Assembly: GCA_027451915.1 (NCBI GenBank) | Contig: DAIDHU010000275.1 | Coordinates: 1 to 11,098 of the forward strand | DNA: 11,098 nt | DNA from: Thiomonas sp. | Lineage (GTDB): Bacteria > Pseudomonadota > Gammaproteobacteria > Burkholderiales > Burkholderiaceae_C | Direction: 5' to 3' | Shown here: positions 7,093 through 11,098 of the stretch, piece after piece | Numbering within the stretch: position 1 is the first letter of the stretch | Layout of the letters: each line of letters opens with the position of its first letter | Notes under the pieces: generated by a model | Seen by the model: only the letters and a program-made list of their open reading frames with translations | Database searches by the model: none | What the model was told of the DNA's origin: nothing | Program-made: the position numbers and the translations under genes

Positions 7093-7183
7093 CGAAGGGC
7101 GGGGCGGCATGCGCCCTGGCGGGCACGAGGCCCGTTCGAGGCCGCCGAGCAAGCATGGCCTCGACAGCCAGCCGCGAGCATAG

Positions 7184-7199
7184 CGTGCCCGCTGGCACG
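7184..7199. repeat. Short inverted repeat between rseA and mucD
   Basis: CGTGCC and GGCACG form a perfect 6-bp stem with a 4-base loop in the 141-base gap between rseA and mucD. No T tract follows on the minus strand, so it is not an obvious terminator. It could be a processing or stability element, or chance in GC-rich DNA. I see no gene in this gap. Confidence 0.25.
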
Positions 7200-7219
7200 G
7201 CAGGCAAAGTGGCGAGGCC

Positions 7220-7954
7220 TCAGCGCAGCGCGTGCAGGCGGGAGGCTTCGCGCTGGTGCCGCGCGGGCAGGCAGGTCGTCTGCGCGAGCCGCCCGCCATG
7301 GGGCTTGCGCTCGCCGGCGCTGCCCGCGGCGCTCACCCGCAACACGCTCCTGCCGGCCCCGGCAGGAGCGGCGCCCAAGGCCCAGGCGCCTCGGGACGGA
7401 GCGGGGCCCTGCGCTGCCCTGGGCGCGTTCTCCTTCCAGGGCGCGCCGTGCTGGGGCAACAGGCCTCCCACCAGCACGACCGTGGCCAGGCCGGCCACCG
7501 CCACGCCAAGAGCACCGGCCCATGGCGCCAGTCGCCCCCAGGGCACGGCCGGCCACGAGCGCCGCGCCCCTGGCGCGAATTGCACCGGCTCGGCGCGCAG
7601 GCGCTCGCTGAAGCGCCGCAGGAAGGCCTGTTCATCGAAGCCACCATGCAGATCGGCCGAACGCAGCCAATCGCCTACCTGGTGATAGTGCAGCCAGGCC
7701 GCGCGCGCCTCGGGATCGTGCACCAGCACGGCCCAGTCGGTGCCCTGCGCGCCGGGTGGGTCCTCGGCGTCCACCCAGGCCGAGACCCGCTCCCGCAGGC
7801 GCAGCGCCTCGGAGGACAGCCTGGGAGAAACCTCGGAACCAGGCCCGAGGGCGCCGCCCGGCTCGGCCCCCGCGTGCGTCTGCGCGCGCGCGTCTGCATT
7901 GGCGGCGTGTTCACCGCGGCCGGGCCGGCGCCCGGCGGCTGCATCGTCGTCCAT
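7220..7954 (-). CDS. rseA: Anti-sigma-E factor RseA-like membrane protein
   Basis: RseA holds sigma-E at the inner membrane until envelope stress triggers its proteolysis. The product is 244 residues. An N-terminal low-complexity extension (about 1-50) precedes the RseA-type sigma-binding domain (about 54-125), seen in RVSAWVDAEDPP and in DPEARAAWLHYHQVGDWLRS. One membrane helix follows at about residues 143-165, then a periplasmic tail of about 80 residues rich in Ala, Gly, Pro and Arg. The 50-residue extension and the poorly conserved tail are unusual, but no later in-frame start fits, and ATG 7954 has GAGAGG seven bases upstream. The gene lies 48 bases after rpoE. Assignment rests on the N-terminal pattern, the topology and the neighbour; the tail shows nothing I can recognise as an RseB-binding region. 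Confidence 0.85.
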   Translation of the reverse strand: MDDDAAAGRRPGRGEHAANADARAQTHAGAEPGGALGPGSEVSPRLSSEALRLRERVSAWVDAEDPPGAQGTDWAVLVHDPEARAAWLHYHQVGDWLRSADLHGGFDEQAFLRRFSERLRAEPVQFAPGARRSWPAVPWGRLAPWAGALGVAVAGLATVVLVGGLLPQHGAPWKENAPRAAQGPAPSRGAWALGAAPAGAGRSVLRVSAAGSAGERKPHGGRLAQTTCLPARHQREASRLHALR

Positions 7955-8002
7955 CTCGTGACCTCTCGCCCCCTTGAATCCTGTCCATCGCGCCGCGGGC
8001 GC

Positions 8003-8602
8003 CTACCAGCGCTCGTCCGTGCGCGTACCCAGCAGCGGGCGCAATCGCCGAGCGATGGCCTCGCGCGCCCGGAAAATGCGTGAGCGCACGGTACCGACCG
8101 GGCAATCCAGCATTTGCGAAATCTCGTCGTAGCTCAAGCCCTCGATCTCGCGCAACACGATGGCACTGCGCAATTCCTCGGGCAAATCCTCCATGGCCGC
8201 GTTCACGGCGCGGACCAGCTCGCGGCTGGCCATCACCGCTTCCGGCGTATCCATACTGCTTAGTTGCTCCCGGCTTGGAAAAGTTTCGTCCTGCTCCGAA
8301 GATTTCGCGCTTTCCGGCAAAACGGGACTGCGCGCACCTGACAGAGCGCTTCGCTTAGCCGTGTTGACCGCGATGCGGTACAGCCAGGTGTAGAACTGGC
8401 TGTCGCCGCGAAAACTCCCGATGGCGCGGTAGGCCCGAAGGAAAGTCTCCTGCGCGATGTCTTCCGCGGTGGCGGGATCGCCAACGAAACGCGAGATCAG
8501 GCGAAAAATGCGCCGCTGATACTTGGCCACGAGCAATGCGAAGGCTTGCTGGTCGCCATTCTGGACGCGCTGGACCAGCGCCTGGTCGGATCGGTCGTGC
8601 AC
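8003..8602 (-). CDS. rpoE: RNA polymerase sigma factor RpoE (sigma-E, ECF family)
   Basis: Sigma-E directs RNA polymerase to genes for envelope homeostasis. The product is 199 residues, close to the family norm (about 190-200). Sigma region 2 covers roughly residues 24-85, including FVGDPATAEDIAQETFLRAY and the -10-recognising WLYRIAVNTAKR segment. A variable linker (about 88-125) follows, then region 4 (about 135-187) with LPEELRSAIVLREIEGLSYDEI and the helix-turn-helix PVGTVRSRIFRARE. The start is a GTG at 8602 giving the family-typical N-terminus (LVQRVQNGDQQAF); no Shine-Dalgarno is visible before it, so the start is less certain than the gene. It is followed by rseA. The 143-base upstream gap must hold its promoter, but I found no match to a sigma-E autoregulatory promoter there. 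Confidence 0.96.
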   Translation of the reverse strand: MHDRSDQALVQRVQNGDQQAFALLVAKYQRRIFRLISRFVGDPATAEDIAQETFLRAYRAIGSFRGDSQFYTWLYRIAVNTAKRSALSGARSPVLPESAKSSEQDETFPSREQLSSMDTPEAVMASRELVRAVNAAMEDLPEELRSAIVLREIEGLSYDEISQMLDCPVGTVRSRIFRAREAIARRLRPLLGTRTDERW

Positions 8603-8745
8603 AAGGGCTTGGGGGCAGGGGCGAGGCCCGCGGCTGCGGGCAGCGAACGTCGAGTCACGCCGCGGCAGCGCACGTCCCCCGGCCCCCGTGCGGGTGACCG
8701 GCGGGGACTCCGGCTTGCCGAACCGGTATTACAACCCCGGCCGCG

Positions 8746-9168
8746 TTAAAGGGCCAGGCGTGTGCGCAATTCCCGCCAGACAGCGGGTGCAATGTCCGAG
8801 GGCACGGGAAGCACCTCGCGACCGCGGTCGCTCAGGCCCAGCACCAGGAGCAGGCCCGGCAGGCTGAGCGCACGCACCTGGGCCAGGCGCCGCTGGCGAC
8901 GCTCCTGCTGCAGCTCCCAGCCCTGCGCCCCATGGCTGAGGGTGAAGCTGCGGATCTTCCAGTAGGGAACCTGCGCCGTCAGCACCATCAGGAACACGCC
9001 CAGCGACAACCCGGCCATGACCGGGAAATCCAGCGCATCGCCCGCGTCCCACCAGCGCCAGGCGTTCCACGCGCCGGCCAGCGCGACCGCGAGGTCGAAC
9101 CCGATCAGCAGCGCGTGCCAGCGGCTGAAACGCTCCACGCGAACATGCAGGGGGGCTGCGGGCTGCAT
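8746..9168 (-). CDS. Small membrane protein between fabF and rpoE, possibly YgfX-like
   Basis: The 140-residue product has two hydrophobic segments close together near the N-terminus (about 20-38 and 49-67), then a soluble part with YWKIRSFTLSHGAQGWELQQ, a basic stretch (89-99), a third short hydrophobic patch (101-112) and an end containing VLPVPSDIAPAVWRELRTRL. The two-helix hairpin and a tail that ends in a 'WRELR' type motif are reminiscent of YgfX/CptA-like proteins, which are often encoded near rpoE, but I cannot confirm the family from sequence alone. ATG 9168 lies 23 bases after the fabF stop; the ribosome binding site is weak. The gene is probably co-transcribed with fabF. It is real as judged by length, topology and fit between its neighbours; the function is unknown. 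Confidence 0.75.
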   Translation of the reverse strand: MQPAAPLHVRVERFSRWHALLIGFDLAVALAGAWNAWRWWDAGDALDFPVMAGLSLGVFLMVLTAQVPYWKIRSFTLSHGAQGWELQQERRQRRLAQVRALSLPGLLLVLGLSDRGREVLPVPSDIAPAVWRELRTRLAL

Positions 9169-9191
9169 GGCTGGCTGGCCGCTGCGGGGCC

Positions 9192-10430
9192 TCAAACGCG
9201 ACGGAACACCAGGGAACCGTTGGTGCCACCGAATCCGAAGTTGTTCTTCAGCGCGTACTCGATGGGCATTTCGCGCGCGGTGTTGGCGCAATAGTCCAGG
9301 TCGCACTCGGGATCCTGGTTCTGCAGGTTGATGGTGGGCGGCGCGACCTGATGGTGCAGCGCCAGCACCGAGAACAGGCTCTCCACCCCGCCGGCCCCGC
9401 CCAGCAGGTGCCCGGTCATCGACTTGGTGGAACTGACCACGAGGCCCTTCGCATGCGAGCCGAAGGCGGCCTTGATGGCATCGCTCTCGTTCTTGTCGCC
9501 CAGCGGAGTCGAGGTGCCGTGGGCATTGAGGTATTGCACGCGGTCGGCGGCCACGCCGGCATTGGCCAGCGCGGCCTGCATGCACTTGCGCGGGCCGTCG
9601 ACATTGGGTGCGGTGACGTGGAAGGCGTCGGCGCTCATGCCGAAGCCGACGAGTTCCGCGTAGATGCGCGCGCCGCGTCGCGTCGCCAGCTCCCAGTCCT
9701 CCAGCACCATGACCCCGGCGCCCTCGCCCAGCACGAAGCCGTCGCGGTCCCTGTCCCAGGGACGGCTGGCGGCAGCGGGGTCGTCGTTGCGCGTGGACAG
9801 CGCGCGCGCCGAGGCGAAGCCCCCGATGCCCAGCGGGCATACGGTGGCCTCGGCGCCGCCGGCCACCATCGCATCGGCATCCCCGCATTCGATCAGCCGC
9901 GCGGCCAGCCCGATGGCGTGCAGGCCCTTCGTGCAGGCGGTGACCACCGACAGGTTCGGACCGGTGAAGCCGTACTGGATCGACAGGTGCCCCGAGATCA
10001 TGTTGATGATCGACGAAGGCACGAAAAAGGGCGAGATGCGGCGCGCGCCCCGATCGATGAAGTCCTGGTAGGTCTGCTCGATCATGGGCAGGCCGCCGAT
10101 GCCGGAGCCGACCATCACGCCGATGCGTTCCGGATCGACGCCGGCCGCGGCCTCCAGACCACTGTCGCGCACGGCCTGCATGGACGCGGCCAGCCCGTAG
10201 TGGATGAAGGTGTCCATGTGGCGCGCCTCCTTCACCGGGATGTACTGCCCGATGTCGAAGTCGCGCACCTCGCCGGCGAACCGCGCGGCGAAGGTGGACG
10301 CATCGAACTTGGTGATCGGACCGATCCCGGACCTGCCGGCGACCAGGTTGTCCCAGGCCGCCTGCACCGTGTTACCCACGGGGGAGACGATTCCGAGACC
10401 GGTGATGGCGATGCGACGGCGCAGAGTCAT
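9192..10430 (-). CDS. fabF: 3-oxoacyl-[acyl-carrier-protein] synthase II
   Basis: FabF condenses malonyl-ACP with acyl-ACP in type II fatty-acid elongation. The product is 412 residues, the normal length. The active-site Cys166 lies in SVVTACTKG, the two catalytic histidines are H304 (NAHGTSTPLGD) and H341 (KSMTGHLLGGAGG), and the C-terminal FGFGGTNGSLVF (398-409) is typical of KAS enzymes. The residue after ACT is Lys where Ser or Thr is more common; it is outside the catalytic set. ATG 10430 gives the expected MTLRRRIAITGLG start; a TTG three codons earlier is less likely, and neither has a clear Shine-Dalgarno. The gap to acpP is 161 bases, GC-rich, without a recognisable terminator, so transcription from acpP probably continues into fabF. 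Confidence 0.97.
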   Translation of the reverse strand: MTLRRRIAITGLGIVSPVGNTVQAAWDNLVAGRSGIGPITKFDASTFAARFAGEVRDFDIGQYIPVKEARHMDTFIHYGLAASMQAVRDSGLEAAAGVDPERIGVMVGSGIGGLPMIEQTYQDFIDRGARRISPFFVPSSIINMISGHLSIQYGFTGPNLSVVTACTKGLHAIGLAARLIECGDADAMVAGGAEATVCPLGIGGFASARALSTRNDDPAAASRPWDRDRDGFVLGEGAGVMVLEDWELATRRGARIYAELVGFGMSADAFHVTAPNVDGPRKCMQAALANAGVAADRVQYLNAHGTSTPLGDKNESDAIKAAFGSHAKGLVVSSTKSMTGHLLGGAGGVESLFSVLALHHQVAPPTINLQNQDPECDLDYCANTAREMPIEYALKNNFGFGGTNGSLVFRRV

Positions 10431-10591
10431 GGCAAGCAACCAGGTGAAACGGGAAATCCAGCGGAACGATAGGGGAAAACACGGGGTTCGCGACGCTCCA
10501 GGTCGTCACGTCGCTGCGGCCGGGCCCCGCGAGCAGCCGGCACGCCCCGCCACCCCGCGGGCGCGGGCATGGCGGGTGGGTTCACAGCTTC

Positions 10592-10831
10592 TCAGCCCTT
10601 CTGGTGCTGCTTGGCGTAGTCGACCGCCAACTGGACGGTGGTGATCTTCTCGGCGTCCTCGTCGGGAATCTCGATCCCGAACTCGTCTTCCAGCGCCATC
10701 ACCAGCTCGACGGTGTCCAGCGAGTCGGCGCCGAGATCATTGACGAAGGACTTCTCGTTCGTGACCTGGTCCTCGGCCACTCCGAGTTGTTCGGCAATGA
10801 TTTTCTTGACGCGTTGTTCGATATCACTCAT
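10592..10831 (-). CDS. acpP: Acyl carrier protein
   Basis: AcpP carries growing acyl chains on a 4'-phosphopantetheine arm. The product is 79 residues and strongly acidic, as usual. The attachment serine is S37 in the GADSLDTVELVM motif, and the sequence matches the family along its whole length (IEQRVKKIIAEQLGV to VDYAKQH). ATG 10831 is preceded by CTGGAGAG with GGAG six bases upstream, the strongest ribosome binding site in the window, which fits the very high expression of this protein. It sits between fabG and fabF, the standard order in proteobacterial fab clusters, with a 74-base gap to fabG. Confidence 0.98.
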   Translation of the reverse strand: MSDIEQRVKKIIAEQLGVAEDQVTNEKSFVNDLGADSLDTVELVMALEDEFGIEIPDEDAEKITTVQLAVDYAKQHQKG

Positions 10832-10835
10832 GTAA

Positions 10836-10843
10836 CTCTCCAG
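10836..10843 (-). promoter_or_regulatory. Strong ribosome binding site of acpP
   Basis: CTGGAGAG on the minus strand, with GGAG six bases before the acpP ATG. It is the best-placed Shine-Dalgarno in the window. Confidence 0.7.
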
Positions 10844-10894
10844 AAAAAAGGCTTTCGAATTCTATCCACCCGGGAAGCGGTCGCCACCGGGAAA

Positions 10895-10915
10895 TCAGCA
10901 CATGCTCAGCACATG
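10895..10915. repeat. Short tandem duplication at the fabG stop codon
   Basis: TCAGCACATG occurs twice, at 10895-10904 and 10906-10915, with one base between them. On the minus strand the first copy to be read supplies the last codons of fabG (Met-Cys-stop) and the second lies just after the stop. It looks like a small slippage duplication and leaves the protein end intact. Confidence 0.6.
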
Positions 10916-11098
10916 TACATGCCGCCGTTGACGTGCAGCTCGCAGCCCGTCACGTAGGAGGCCTGCGGACTCACCAGGAAGCCTACCGCATGCGCGATGT
11001 CCTGCGGTTGACCCAGGCGCCCCAGGGGAATGCGCCCGAGCAGCGCCTGCGTGGTCTGCTCGTCGAGCGCCCGGGTCATGTCGGTATCGATGAAACCG
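10906..11098 (-). CDS. fabG: 3-oxoacyl-[acyl-carrier-protein] reductase, C-terminal part (cut by window edge)
   Basis: FabG reduces 3-oxoacyl-ACP with NADPH in fatty-acid elongation. Only the last 63 residues are visible. They begin GFIDTDMT, a hallmark of the FabG C-terminal half, continue with LLGRIPLGRLGQPQDIAHAV and end with ASYVTGCELHVNGGMYMC, the family's usual C-terminus. The catalytic Ser-Tyr-Lys set and the Rossmann nucleotide-binding motif lie outside the window. The stop is TGA at 10908-10906. Position directly upstream of acpP supports fabG over other short-chain dehydrogenases. Confidence 0.95.
   Translation of the reverse strand, partial: GFIDTDMTRALDEQTTQALLGRIPLGRLGQPQDIAHAVGFLVSPQASYVTGCELHVNGGMYMC

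Noticed and set aside
5576..7183. Long plus-strand open frame (about 535 codons) opposite mucD
   Set aside because: Same GC-driven antisense artefact; low-complexity translation without a recognisable motif, while mucD has its full catalytic triad and PDZ domains.
8706..8727. Hairpin CCGGTT/AGCCGG upstream of rpoE as a terminator
   Set aside because: The stem is short, relies on a G-U pair, and has no T tract after it on the minus strand.
8603..8745. Search for a sigma-E autoregulatory promoter before rpoE
   Set aside because: No sequence close to the GGAACTT / TCTGA pattern with a 16-base spacer was found; only an isolated TAATAC is present.
9351..10472. Plus-strand open frame (about 373 codons) opposite fabF, and a similar one opposite era (389-1579)
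   Set aside because: Antisense shadows of strongly conserved genes; composition is Gly/Arg/His/Ala-biased and no family is visible.
10859..10864. TAGAAT on the minus strand upstream of acpP as a -10 box
   Set aside because: No acceptable -35 lies 16-18 bases upstream, so the hexamer alone is too weak to call a promoter, although an acpP promoter in this 74-base gap is plausible.

Overview
The window is a stretch of core chromosome from a high-GC betaproteobacterium, most likely a member of the Burkholderiales. The gene set and its order (fabG-acpP-fabF, a small membrane protein, rpoE-rseA-mucD, lepA-lepB, a DUF4845 protein, rnc-era-recO) match the conserved fab / sigma-E / lepA / era neighbourhood of that group. 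The assignment rests on synteny and protein character; no rRNA gene or other taxonomic marker is present. Every supportable gene lies on the minus strand, so transcription runs from high to low coordinates.

Region by region, in the direction of transcription: (1) 11098-9192 is the fatty-acid block, with the fabG 3' end, acpP and fabF. (2) 9168-8746 is a small two-helix membrane protein, tentatively YgfX-like. (3) 8602-5555 is the envelope-stress module: sigma-E (rpoE), its membrane anti-sigma factor (rseA) and a periplasmic HtrA/MucD protease. The rseB/mucB gene that usually sits between rseA and mucD is not there. (4) 5554-5251 is a 304-base non-coding interval, unusually structured for this window. 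It holds an AT-rich patch, an 8-bp palindrome, a possible 13-codon leader ORF containing a hairpin, a convincing Rho-independent terminator and a further hairpin just before lepA. (5) 5250-1 is a tight run of translation, secretion and RNA genes: lepA (EF4), lepB (signal peptidase I), a DUF4845 membrane protein, rnc (RNase III), era (GTPase) and the start of recO.

Functionally the block joins lipid synthesis, control of envelope protein quality, protein export, rRNA maturation and ribosome assembly. The genes themselves are ordinary. The two points most worth a second look are the structured interval upstream of lepA, which has the layout of a transcription attenuator, and the missing rseB. 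I found no mobile element, CRISPR array, tRNA or rRNA, and no new multi-gene system. recO and fabG are cut by the window edges.
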